A stretch of DNA of 64,000 bases from JAZBPO01 sp963691775. Its GTDB lineage: Bacteria > Pseudomonadota > Gammaproteobacteria > Pseudomonadales > Azotimanducaceae. The stretch is taken from positions 806,001 to 870,000 of the forward strand of contig OY829369.1 of assembly GCA_963691775.1 (NCBI GenBank), read 5' to 3'. Of the stretch, positions 1 through 7,948 are shown piece by piece; position 1 is the first letter of the stretch, and each line of letters opens with the position of its first letter. The translations under genes were made by a program, and so were the position numbers. Under the pieces are notes generated by a model that saw only the letters and a program-made list of their open reading frames with translations, was not told where the DNA came from and ran no database searches.

Positions 1-837
1 CCCGATCATGTCGGACAAGCCGGCTGGCTTTCAGAGCGATCACGCGCCCCGCTGTACATGACGCGCGCGGAGTACTACCAGGCGCGCACCTTTGCGGGCT
101 CGGCGCCGACCTCGAGCAACTGGGAATCAGAAGAATTCTATCGCGCAGCCGGCCTTACGGAAGAAGAGCTTCAGGCGCTGCAGGTGCGCATGTCCTCGAG
201 CGGAGGCTACGGGTCGATGGTCACGCCCATGCCGATGAGCTACAGGCGCCTGCGCGAGGGAGACACGCTCACCCTCGCCGGCCACGACTGGCGCGTGGTA
301 ATCGGTTCTGGACACTCCCCGGAACACGCATGCCTGTATTGTCGCGCGCTCGGCATCCTTATCGCGGGCGATCAGATACTCCCGATCATCACGTCCAACG
401 TTTCGGTTCATCCGAACGAGCCGGAAGCAAATCCGCTCAAGGACTGGATGGAGTCGCACGATCGACTCCTCGCACTGCCTGACGAGACGCTCGTACTCCC
501 GGCACACAACCTACCGTTCCGAGGCCTGCGCAAGCGGCTCCGCGCGCTGATCGCGCACCACGAGGATCGTATGCTCGCGCTGGAGGAGCACTGCGAAACA
601 CCGTCGTCGGCGCGCGATCTGCTGCCGGTCCTGTTCCGTCGCAAGCTCGATGAGCGGCAACTCACAATGGCGCTCGGCGAAGGCATCGCACACTTGCACC
701 TGCTCATGCACCGCGATCGGATCGAACGAACAACGGACGCTGGCGGCGTGTGGCGTTTCAGATCGATCGACCCCGATCTCGCGCGGCGTCGACGAACGGA
801 ACACGACGCCCCAGGCGAGGCGCCGATGCAGGTCTGA
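1..837 (+). CDS. MBL-fold metallo-hydrolase, 5' end missing
   Basis: The reading frame is open from base 1 and already begins inside the zinc motif: the first residues are PDHVGQAGWL, the end of an HxHxDH loop whose first histidines lie before the window. Further metal-ligand candidates are the His in SGHSPEHA, the Asp in AGDQIL and the His in LPAHNLPF. After the MBL core comes a roughly 90-residue helical, basic C-terminal domain, like the winged-helix tail of LACTB2-like MBL hydrolases. It is probably a cytoplasmic thioester or lactone-type hydrolase; the substrate cannot be read from sequence. At least 278 residues are present. An ATG at 58 is internal and not the start. Neighbour: a second, unrelated-looking MBL gene converges 23 bases downstream. 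Confidence 0.85.
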   Translation, partial: PDHVGQAGWLSERSRAPLYMTRAEYYQARTFAGSAPTSSNWESEEFYRAAGLTEEELQALQVRMSSSGGYGSMVTPMPMSYRRLREGDTLTLAGHDWRVVIGSGHSPEHACLYCRALGILIAGDQILPIITSNVSVHPNEPEANPLKDWMESHDRLLALPDETLVLPAHNLPFRGLRKRLRALIAHHEDRMLALEEHCETPSSARDLLPVLFRRKLDERQLTMALGEGIAHLHLLMHRDRIERTTDAGGVWRFRSIDPDLARRRRTEHDAPGEAPMQV

Positions 838-860
838 GCCGAAGCCTTCAGGCCGTACAG

Positions 861-1715
861 CTAGGCGTCGACCTCGAAGCGATAGGCACCTCCATCGCGC
901 CGCACCAACCCTGCCGTCGGGGTCGCGAAGTGAGTGCCAATCACGAGTACGGGGGCATCGGCGAGCTCTGCGAGCGTATCCTCCCGCGTCTTCCGCGCAG
1001 CGGTCGGATTCCAGTCCGCGCTGCTGCCCCAGTCGAGGCGCGCCATTTGACACGGGTGATGCACGAAGTCTCCCGTGATGAGCGCGCGCTCCCCTTCAGA
1101 CTCGATCACCACGCTGACATGCCCGGGCGTATGCCCTGGTGTGGGCTGCAGGCGAACCTCGTCGCAGAGCACGGCTTCGTCACCGACGAGCACGGCGAGC
1201 CCCGCGTCAACTACAGGGCGAACGGAATCGTCTATGACGGGGCCATAGCCATCGTCGCCTGCCTCGTTCCAGTGGGCCCACTCCCGTTCAGAGAACAGAT
1301 AGCGCGCATGCGGGAAGGTCGGCACCCATTGGCCGTCGACGAGCCGCGTGTTCCATCCGACGTGATCTACATGCAGATGCGTACAGAGCACGGTGTCGAT
1401 GCTCCCTACCGGGTACCCCGCCGCTTCGAGGTCTTCCAGGAAGCGCGTCTGCAAATGACTCCACGCCGGCACGGAGCGTTCCTTGTCGTTGCCAATACAC
1501 GTGTCCACGAGAATCCGGCGACTACCAGTATCTACGACAAGGGCGTGCACGCTCATGCGCAGGCGCCCTTGGTCGTCCATGAAGTGCGGCGCCAGCCAGT
1601 CAATCTCGCGACAGGCTTCAGGTGTCGCGTCAGGCAGGATGAACTTCGATCCGCCGACCGACTCGAGCTCCACGATCCGCGTCACCTTCACTTTGCCGAT
1701 TTGCCACTGATTCAT
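861..1715 (-). CDS. MBL-fold metallo-hydrolase
   Basis: This is a 284-residue metallo-beta-lactamase superfamily protein. The zinc-binding signature HLHVDH is at residues 113-118, with further ligands in PTPGHTPGH (about 195-199), ITGDF (Asp 216) and GTHF (His 262). The family includes lactonases, glyoxalase II and related hydrolases. The overall layout resembles AHL-lactonase-like or uncharacterised MBL hydrolases, so the substrate is unknown. The start is set at 1715 because the ATG there is preceded by GGGAGGAG at good spacing. A longer open frame to 1793 lacks a site and has low-complexity residues. No signal peptide is visible, so a cytoplasmic location is likely. It is divergent from the universal stress protein gene at 1880. 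Confidence 0.85.
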   Translation of the reverse strand: MNQWQIGKVKVTRIVELESVGGSKFILPDATPEACREIDWLAPHFMDDQGRLRMSVHALVVDTGSRRILVDTCIGNDKERSVPAWSHLQTRFLEDLEAAGYPVGSIDTVLCTHLHVDHVGWNTRLVDGQWVPTFPHARYLFSEREWAHWNEAGDDGYGPVIDDSVRPVVDAGLAVLVGDEAVLCDEVRLQPTPGHTPGHVSVVIESEGERALITGDFVHHPCQMARLDWGSSADWNPTAARKTREDTLAELADAPVLVIGTHFATPTAGLVRRDGGAYRFEVDA

Positions 1716-1879
1716 GCGTATCTCCTCCCGGTCATCTCCAGCAAGCTCAGCACAGGCCGATGGTCGAGGCGAGCCCGGCGTGCGGAGAGGCAATTGCCCG
1801 CTTATACGTGCGGCGCATACCCTGTTCCCTACTCGGATGCAGCTGGCAGCGATCCGCCCGGATCGATGGACTGAGACAC

Positions 1880-2767
1880 ATGGATAAAGTGAAAGATCTG
1901 CTCGTGGTCATGGACCGGCCAAAGCAGCGCCAGCTAGCGCTGCAAAGAGGCATCGCGCTCGCCAAGCAGCTTGGCGCACGTCTGCACCTCGCAGCATTCG
2001 TGCACCACGACATGTATGACCAAAAGGACGTCTTCGAGACTTCACAGCGACGAGCCGTGCGCGATGCCCTGGAGGCCGAGCGCTCAGAGTGGCTTGCGGA
2101 CCGCGTGCGCGCCGCCAAGGTGGATGCGGCAGACGTCACCACCGAGGTCGTTTGGGAGAAGCATCTCCACGAATGGGTAGCGCAAGCGTGTGCCGCAAAG
2201 CGCTTCGACCTCGTACTCAAATCTGCACACAATTCGAAGACGCTGGTGCACACGCCTACCGACTGGCATCTGCTGCGCGACTGCCCCGCCCCGGTGCTTA
2301 TTGCAACCACCAGCAAATGGCCGGCGCAGGCGCGCGTTCTCGCAGCCGTGGATCCAACTCGGAAGGACCGGGCACACAAACGCCTGAATCGGCAGGTTAT
2401 ACAGAGCGCGCTCGCCTTTGCCGCGACGCACGACGCGGAGGTTCACCTGGGCTGGAGCGTCCAGGCTCCGGAGATTCTCGCCGACCTCGACATCCTCGAC
2501 CCTGACAGATATCGGTCGCAACTCGTCGAAACCATGCGTCCACGCCTCGAGGAATTGGCCGAAACGTTCCGTATTCCCAACCAGCGCATCCACACCCCGA
2601 ACGGAAAGCCGGGCGTCGCGCTCTGCGGTCTGGCGGCGAAGCTTCAGGCGGAACTCATCGTGATCGGCACGACTGCACGATCGGGCGTATCCGCGATGCT
2701 CGTTGGCAACACGGCCGAGAAGGTGCTCGAGTCCGCTCGCTGCGACATCCTCACCATCAAGCCCTGA
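1880..2767 (+). CDS. Tandem universal stress protein (UspE-like)
   Basis: The product has 295 residues and contains two consecutive Usp (UspA) domains, as in E. coli UspE. The second domain ends with IVIGTTARSGVSAMLVGNTA, the typical nucleotide-binding G-x2-G-x9-G(S/T)-like loop of ATP-binding Usp proteins, followed by VLESARCDILTIKP. The first domain lacks a clean version of this loop. Usp proteins are cytoplasmic and are induced by starvation or stress. The ATG at 1880 (MDKVKDLLVV) starts the first beta strand of the fold; upstream in-frame sequence is not conserved-looking. The stop lies 4 bases before the HAD gene, suggesting co-transcription. Confidence 0.88.
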   Translation: MDKVKDLLVVMDRPKQRQLALQRGIALAKQLGARLHLAAFVHHDMYDQKDVFETSQRRAVRDALEAERSEWLADRVRAAKVDAADVTTEVVWEKHLHEWVAQACAAKRFDLVLKSAHNSKTLVHTPTDWHLLRDCPAPVLIATTSKWPAQARVLAAVDPTRKDRAHKRLNRQVIQSALAFAATHDAEVHLGWSVQAPEILADLDILDPDRYRSQLVETMRPRLEELAETFRIPNQRIHTPNGKPGVALCGLAAKLQAELIVIGTTARSGVSAMLVGNTAEKVLESARCDILTIKP

Positions 2768-2771
2768 TCGG

Positions 2772-3380
2772 ATGCACGCTCGCCCCGAAGTTTTGCTGTT
2801 CGATCTGGGGCGCGTACTGATCGACATCGACTTTGACCGCTGCTTTGCCGCATGGGCTCACGCGGCCGGAATGCGGCCGGAGGCGGTGCGTGATCGCTTC
2901 GTCATTGATGAACGCTTTCAGGACCACGAGCGCGGCAAGTTGTCCTGCGAGGCGTTCTTCGCCGGCGTGTCCGAATCACTCGGCCTCGGCCTCGCCCCGG
3001 AAACGATCCGGCGCGGCTGGAATGCGATCTTCGGACCCGAAGTGGATGGCATACGCGCGCGCCTCTTCCGTCTTCGGGACAGCTACCGGCTCTATGCGCT
3101 CTCGAACACCAACGTGGCACATGCGGAACACTTCCAACGCCAACTGCCCGAGATGCTCGACACGCTGCACGGTCAGTTCCTTTCACACGAACTCGGGCTC
3201 CGCTAGCCGGATGCGGCAATCTATGCACACGTTGTTGAGGCAGTAGGCGTCGCGCCGGAGGCAATCCTGTTCCTCGATGATTCGCCCAGAAACCTCCGTG
3301 GCGCCGAACGGATCGGCATGCGCACGCAGCTCGTCCGCGACCCGCGCCATACCTGCGAGCTGCTTGATGCGATAAGCTGA
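2772..3380 (+). pseudogene. YihX-like HAD phosphatase interrupted by an amber codon
   Basis: The frame 2772-3380 encodes a complete 202-codon HAD hydrolase similar in layout to E. coli YihX (alpha-D-glucose-1-phosphatase): motif I LLFDLGRVLIDID (Asp 11 nucleophile), motif II LSNTN, and motif IV FLDDSPRN. Codon 145 (3204-3206) is TAG. It sits inside GLR-stop-PDAAIY, where the family has GxRKP, so the missing residue is the conserved motif III lysine. One A-to-T change (AAG to TAG) explains it. Translation would stop at 144 residues, before motifs III and IV, giving an inactive product. Both halves otherwise look intact, with no frameshift. TAG is a normal stop for other genes here, so recoding is unlikely. 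The alternatives are a recent inactivating mutation or a sequencing error. Confidence 0.85.
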
Positions 3381-3420
3381 CACATACATGTGTCACTCAA
3401 GCGCTTCACGCGCTTCTGTC

Positions 3421-4014
3421 ATGACGGATTCATTCATGGAAGACAGCGCCCACGTCCACCGCGTCGTTTCTGACGAGCGCGACGAGTTGATCGTCGTCGA
3501 CGCCGCAGACAACGCCATCGGCACCCTTTCGAAGGCGGCATGCCACGACGGCGACGGCATCCTTCACCGCGCGTTTTCGCTCTTCGTTTTCGACGAGGAG
3601 GATCGTTTGCTACTGCAGCGGCGAGCCCCGGGCAAGCGGCTGTGGCCGGGTTACTGGTCAAACAGCTGCTGTAGCCACCCGCGATCAGGGGAGTCCATGA
3701 CGCGGGCCATCAGCCGTCGCCTGCACGAAGAGCTGGGCCTCGCCTGCTCGCTCGCAAGGGTATTCAGCTTCACGTATCAGGCGCGCTTCGGTGACGCCGG
3801 CTCCGAGCATGAACACTGCACCGTGTTCATCGGACGCAGCAGCGAAGACCCATCCGTGAATGCCAATGAGATCGACGCCTGGCGCTGGATCGAAGGCGAT
3901 GCGCTGGACGAAGAGCTGTCGAAAGATACCCAGAACACTCGGTTCACGCCCTGGTTCAAGATCGAGTGGGCCCGCCTACGCGGCGAATTCTCGGATGCGG
4001 TCGCCGCGCTCTGA
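3421..4014 (+). CDS. idi: Isopentenyl-diphosphate delta-isomerase, type I
   Basis: This 197-residue Nudix-fold enzyme interconverts isopentenyl and dimethylallyl diphosphate, the entry step for isoprenoid synthesis in the cytoplasm. The catalytic cysteine lies in WSNSCCSHP (Cys 84, equivalent to E. coli Cys67 in NSVCGHP). The catalytic glutamate is in EHEHCTVF (Glu 131), and the metal-binding Nudix region is SMTRAISRRLHEELGL. The length fits the family (about 180-200). Start choice is uncertain: ATG at 3421 or 3436, both without a strong ribosome binding site; 3388 would add a poorly conserved leader. It is non-essential where the MEP pathway makes both isomers. A small cysteine-cluster gene follows 23 bases downstream. 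Confidence 0.93.
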   Translation: MTDSFMEDSAHVHRVVSDERDELIVVDAADNAIGTLSKAACHDGDGILHRAFSLFVFDEEDRLLLQRRAPGKRLWPGYWSNSCCSHPRSGESMTRAISRRLHEELGLACSLARVFSFTYQARFGDAGSEHEHCTVFIGRSSEDPSVNANEIDAWRWIEGDALDEELSKDTQNTRFTPWFKIEWARLRGEFSDAVAAL

Positions 4015-4037
4015 GTCTGTTGACGGACCACCCGCCC

Positions 4038-4292
4038 ATGGCATGCAGGCCCAGCTGCGGCGCCTGCTGCATCGCGCCGTCCATTCGAGATCCGTTCTTC
4101 GGCATGCCGAACGGAAAACCCGCTGGCGTACGCTGTGTCCATCTTGAAATGAATGCCCGCTGCGCGCTTTGGGGACGGCCCGAACGACCGCAGCTCTGCG
4201 CGAACTTCACCGCCGAGCCCGACATGTGCGGGAAGGATCGAGCAGATGCACTCCAGCGCCTGACGATTCTGGAGAAATCGACGAAACCCTAG
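4038..4292 (+). CDS. YkgJ-family cysteine cluster protein
   Basis: The product is a small 84-residue protein with Cys clusters CRPSCGACC near the N-terminus, then CVHLEMNARC and PQLCANF / DMCG. This is the CxxxCxxCC-type arrangement of the YkgJ/UPF0153 family, predicted to bind zinc or an iron-sulfur cluster. The conserved run GMPNGKPAGVRC is also present. The molecular function of the family is unknown and the protein is probably cytoplasmic. The ATG at 4038 starts right at MACRPSCGACC. Its TAG stop overlaps by 4 bases the stop of the convergent LLM oxidoreductase. Confidence 0.85.
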   Translation: MACRPSCGACCIAPSIRDPFFGMPNGKPAGVRCVHLEMNARCALWGRPERPQLCANFTAEPDMCGKDRADALQRLTILEKSTKP

Positions 4293-5164
4293 GCCGCGAA
4301 GCCCGCCGCAAGGTCTGCAAGCCGATCCAGGCGCGGTACCACTTTGTCCGCTGACTCCGGCGGCACAGTGAATATGATCCGTTCGAAACCAAGCGCGAGG
4401 AGCGCCTCGACGCGCTCTGCGCTGCCCCGCACGCCGAAGACGGACAGATCCATCGCAGCGAAGTCGCGTCCCGTCCGCCCGCACGCCTCTCGCAGCAGTC
4501 GAATACCATCCGCAAGCACTTCGTCGTTTCGGCCATCGATCGGCATCCATCCGTCGCCATACTCTGCAATCCGGTCGAAGACGTACTTGGAAGATGCGCC
4601 CACCAGCACAGGGGGGCCCTCAGGGCGAGCCGGTTTTGGCCAGGACCAGATCGGATCGAAATCTACGAACTCCCCGTGAAACTCGGCCTCGTCCTCGCGC
4701 CAGATCGTCTTCATGGCGAGCACGCGTTCACGCAGGAGCTTCCATCGTTCAGAAAACACCGTGCCATGGTGCTCCATCTCTTCGCGATTCCATCCCGCGC
4801 CCACGCCGAGCAAGAGCCGCCCGCCGGACAGCTTATCGAGCGTTGCAGCCTGCTTGGCCATCAGGATGGGATCTCGCTCGGTGACGAGAGCAATACCGGT
4901 CGCAAGGTGAATGGTGGTGGTGACTGCCGCAGCCATGGCGAGCGCCACGAAGGGATCGTGCGTATGTGAGTACTCGAGGGGCAGGTCGCCGCCACCCGGC
5001 CATGGGGTCAAGCGGCTCGACGGGATATGCGTGTGCTCGGGAAAGAAGATCGATTCGAAACCTCGCGCCTCAGCCGCAGCGGCGAAGCGCGCAGGGTCCA
5101 TTGCGAAATCAGCGGGAAACATCATCAGGCCAAAACGCGGCCCGGTGGCGGACTGCTCGATCAT
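4289..5164 (-). CDS. LLM-class flavin/F420-dependent oxidoreductase (1)
   Basis: This 291-residue TIM-barrel protein belongs to the luciferase-like monooxygenase superfamily. Diagnostic stretches are FESIFFPEHTHIP near the N-terminus, LATGIALVTERDPI, LDKLSGGRLLLGVGAGWNREE and a C-terminal region RIIFTVPPES. It resembles the subfamily annotated in actinobacteria as TIGR03619-type F420-dependent oxidoreductases. Whether the cofactor here is FMN or F420 cannot be told from sequence, and no F420 synthesis gene is in the window. The start at 5164 is preceded by GGAGAGGAG; the longer open frame upstream reads into unlikely arginine-rich sequence. It is the first of five LLM genes on this strand between 4.3 and 15.9 kb. 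Confidence 0.88.
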   Translation of the reverse strand: MIEQSATGPRFGLMMFPADFAMDPARFAAAAEARGFESIFFPEHTHIPSSRLTPWPGGGDLPLEYSHTHDPFVALAMAAAVTTTIHLATGIALVTERDPILMAKQAATLDKLSGGRLLLGVGAGWNREEMEHHGTVFSERWKLLRERVLAMKTIWREDEAEFHGEFVDFDPIWSWPKPARPEGPPVLVGASSKYVFDRIAEYGDGWMPIDGRNDEVLADGIRLLREACGRTGRDFAAMDLSVFGVRGSAERVEALLALGFERIIFTVPPESADKVVPRLDRLADLAAGFAA

Positions 5165-5211
5165 GGCGCGCTCCTCTCCGAACCGGGGAAGCATGCCACA
5201 CGGGTCACCCT

Positions 5212-5916
5212 TCAGAGGGCGGCAGCGGCGGGCGCTCCTTCCAGCCGTGCTCGACCCGACTCGATCTTTGCCAGATACACGTCGCTGCGCTCCTCGTAAT
5301 ACGGATCGCGAAGATTGCTCGGACCGACGTTGTAGAGGCGGAAAGCACACTCGAAGTCGCCGCACTGCTCAGCATAGTGGGCGAGGATCTGAGCGCCGCA
5401 ATAGATGTTGTGTTCTGGATCGGCGAGATCGGCACCGCCACAGAAATGCGTCCAGAAGCGCGGCTTGACCTGCGCGGGCCCGATTGCGCCAGACCAAGAG
5501 CGTGCGCGAGTGCGGAAGGTCGATTCGGTGTAGATCAGGCTCGCCAGAAGCTCCGGCGATACGGCCTGGCGGGTGCTCGCTTCAAGGATCCAACCGGCGA
5601 ATGCATCCGCCTGCTCTGCCCGGAGACCGAAGCCATCTTCCAAGCGCACGGAAAATGCCTCGATCTCTTCTGCCCAGGTAACGCGAGCCTCCGCGACCGG
5701 AAGCGCAATGACGCGCTGAACATCGCGCCCGGCATCGACTTGGATCGCCACCAACGCGCTCATCGCCAGCGCAGTTGGGGCGCCGAATCCAGCGATGAGC
5801 ACAATGACGGGCACCCGGGCGAGCTTTGCGCCAAGGCTGTGCAAAAAACGCCGCAGTCGGCGCCGAGCAACGTCCACAATGAACCTCAATCTGGCCTGTC
5901 CGTGGCCAGCTTCCAT
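5212..5916 (-). CDS. Membrane-anchored lytic transglycosylase, SLT domain
   Basis: The 234-residue product has one N-terminal hydrophobic segment (about residues 36-56) after a basic leader, then an SLT/GEWL-like domain. The catalytic glutamate is Glu 131 in IYTESTFRTRARSWSGAIGPAQ, which carries the family signature ES-x-(F/Y) followed by GAIGPAQV. The motif AFRLYNVGPSN near the end is the typical third transglycosylase motif. It is expected to cleave peptidoglycan in the periplasm and form 1,6-anhydro-muropeptides. It is likely anchored to the inner membrane rather than being a lipoprotein, since no lipobox is seen. A 172-base AT-richer stretch upstream (5917-6088) may hold its promoter. Confidence 0.85.
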   Translation of the reverse strand: MEAGHGQARLRFIVDVARRRLRRFLHSLGAKLARVPVIVLIAGFGAPTALAMSALVAIQVDAGRDVQRVIALPVAEARVTWAEEIEAFSVRLEDGFGLRAEQADAFAGWILEASTRQAVSPELLASLIYTESTFRTRARSWSGAIGPAQVKPRFWTHFCGGADLADPEHNIYCGAQILAHYAEQCGDFECAFRLYNVGPSNLRDPYYEERSDVYLAKIESGRARLEGAPAAAAL

Positions 5917-6088
5917 ACTTTGATGGGGCTATTCTAGCGCATTTCCATCGAGTGTCCATTATTCGTTCATTTTGTTATCAAGGCGTCAACCGAAGCCGCA
6001 CGAGAGGTACAGCGCGCCCGGAAGATACGCATTTCCTTGGTGCGAAGGGTGTGCTGCCGCCCTGGAAACATGCGCGGAAAGCGGCGCG

Positions 6089-6745
6089 TCAGGCGCGGCG
6101 CAGAGCAGCAACGCCGTCTCGCTTGATCCAGATTATCGAGTCTTCAATCGCGTCTGCTCGGGCCGGCTCCCCCGCAGGCAGCCGGAGGAACGCATGCGCA
6201 TTCATGCGCTCGCCGTCTACGGCAATCGCACCGGAAACAAGAAAGACTTCAACCCCCCCACTCGCAAACAGCGCAAGGCGTTGGCCAGCGGCCCAGCGCT
6301 CGAGGGTGATGCGCTCACGAAAACGACCGTCGTCGAGCAGACGCAACACCTCGCCCCCTTGCGCGCCCACCTGCCAGCTTGCACCAGGACCGGCCGTATC
6401 CACGCTGACCTGCGGACGGTCGCCCGGATACTGGCGAAGCTTCACAAAGATCAGGCAGCCGTCCTCGCTGAACGGGGCGTGCTCGAAACCCTCGGGGTTC
6501 GCGAGCCAGCTTCCTGCGCCCCAATCACCCCGCTCATCCGAGAAGACGCCTTCAAGGACCAGGATTTCCTCACCTTCCGGGTGCGGGTGCCTGGGGAAGC
6601 GCGCACCTGGCAGGTATCGCACAAGGGACGTGACCTGCCCGGACTCGGGCGGCCCGACGCGGTGAAATCGCTTGCGTTCGACACCACCGGCCGGGCTTGC
6701 AACCCAATCCTGCTCGCTCGCACGCACAACCAAGCGGGCGTCCAT
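6089..6745 (-). CDS. Bicupin protein, ChrR-like, without anti-sigma domain
   Basis: The product has 218 residues with two cupin domains. The first carries FPRHPHPEGEEILVLEGVFSD, the metal-binding cupin motif typical of the C-terminal cupin of ChrR-type anti-sigma factors. The second (FASGGVEVFLVSGAIAVDGE) is degenerate in histidines. The N-terminal zinc-binding anti-sigma domain of ChrR is absent, and no sigma factor gene is adjacent. A role in sensing or binding a small molecule or metal is possible, but function is unknown. The start at 6745 (MDARLVVRAS) is the first ATG, preceded by GTGGAGAG; a GTG at 6781 in the same frame is an alternative. Confidence 0.75.
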   Translation of the reverse strand: MDARLVVRASEQDWVASPAGGVERKRFHRVGPPESGQVTSLVRYLPGARFPRHPHPEGEEILVLEGVFSDERGDWGAGSWLANPEGFEHAPFSEDGCLIFVKLRQYPGDRPQVSVDTAGPGASWQVGAQGGEVLRLLDDGRFRERITLERWAAGQRLALFASGGVEVFLVSGAIAVDGERMNAHAFLRLPAGEPARADAIEDSIIWIKRDGVAALRRA

Positions 6746-6917
6746 GGCCCCGTTGAAACTCTCCACGGTCCCTCCCCGCACCGCCCATGCATCTTCAGAC
6801 TGCAGTACCGCCTCGGGCCAGCACCAAGACGCCCCCCTCGTTCGAGGGCCGCGCCTCGACCGTCGCGCTCGGTGCCCGCGCGGTCAGATATCGTGCCCAT
6901 AGGTTGGGCTGAGGCGC

Positions 6918-7925
6918 TCAGGCGGCCCGCAGGCGAGCAATCATGTCGGCCTGTACGTCTGGGTCGGCGAAATCAAATGCCGCAGAAGTGCGGTCGATCA
7001 GATCACCGTAGCGACGCAGGATCTCAGGCACGATCGTCGATGGCTCACCTACGACTGCGAAGTGCCCGAGAATCTCATCGTCGATGAGTTCGCCCATTTC
7101 CTGCCACTTGCCCTCCTTGGACAAGCGATTAAGCACCCCTTGCATCTCACCGTAGCCGATGCATTCAAGCACCTCGCGATAGGCGGGCGTGGAGCCGTAA
7201 AACGCGATCCGATTACACGCTGCGACCCGGTTCCTCTCGAACTCGGCTTCATCCCGACCCGACACGACGAAGGGCGCCCAGGACAGTTCGAACTCGTCGC
7301 GCGTCTTGCCGACGCGCCCGAGGGCGGCGTCGATGGCAGGGATCGTGACCGTGCGCAGGTAGGTTTCGTTGCTGAAGGGATGCACGATCATGCCGTCAGC
7401 GGTTTCTGCGGCAACCTCGGTCATCTTTGGACCGACGGCGGCAAGGATGACACGCGGCGCACCGTGCTCACCGTCCTGCGGCGTAAACGCTGGGGTCATG
7501 AGCGTGTGCGTGTAGTACTCCCCCTCGAAGCGAAGCGCCTCACCCTCGTACCAGTTCGCCCAGATCGCGCGCATGGCGAGGATCAGTTCGCGCATCTGCT
7601 TTGCGGGCGCACCCCATTGCATGGAGAAGCGCTTGGTGATGTGCGGCTTGATCTGAGAACCGAGCCCGAGCGTGAAGCGCCCGCCGGAGTAGGCGTTGAG
7701 GTCATGCCCGAGCCCCGCGAGGATCATCGGGCTACGCGCGAACGCGACGGCAATCGACGTCGCAATCTCAAGCTTTTCCGAGTGCTCTGCGGCGAGCAGC
7801 AGTGGGAAGAACGGGTCATGGTTCATTTCTGCGCTGCGCACGCCGTCGAAACCCAGCTCTTCAAGCGCCCGTACCCGCCCCGGAACCGCTTTCAGATCGA
7901 AGCCGAGGTGTCCGTCTACCTTCAT
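6918..7925 (-). CDS. LLM-class oxidoreductase, TIGR03617-like (2)
   Basis: This is a 335-residue luciferase-like TIM-barrel oxidoreductase. Recognisable blocks are LEELGFDGVRSAEMNHDPFFPL, TSIAVAFARSPM and GRFTLGLGSQIKPHITKRFSM, then EYYTHTLMTPAFTP. This pattern matches the subfamily annotated as probable F420-dependent oxidoreductases of the TIGR03617 type in mycobacteria and in some proteobacteria. The substrate is unknown. It is a close paralogue of the gene immediately upstream (7949-8956), with the same length and collinear motifs. The 23-base gap suggests one transcript. A GGGGGAGAGAGAC ribosome binding site supports the start. Confidence 0.87.
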   Translation of the reverse strand: MKVDGHLGFDLKAVPGRVRALEELGFDGVRSAEMNHDPFFPLLLAAEHSEKLEIATSIAVAFARSPMILAGLGHDLNAYSGGRFTLGLGSQIKPHITKRFSMQWGAPAKQMRELILAMRAIWANWYEGEALRFEGEYYTHTLMTPAFTPQDGEHGAPRVILAAVGPKMTEVAAETADGMIVHPFSNETYLRTVTIPAIDAALGRVGKTRDEFELSWAPFVVSGRDEAEFERNRVAACNRIAFYGSTPAYREVLECIGYGEMQGVLNRLSKEGKWQEMGELIDDEILGHFAVVGEPSTIVPEILRRYGDLIDRTSAAFDFADPDVQADMIARLRAA

Positions 7926-7948
7926 GTCTCTCTCCCCCTGCGTCGGCC

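Noticed and set aside
3204..3206. UAG recoding (pyrrolysine or suppressor) in the HAD gene
   Set aside because: TAG serves as normal stop for neighbouring genes (e.g. 4290-4292 and the MBL gene ending at 861), and no pyl gene or suppressor tRNA is visible. A point mutation or read error is simpler.
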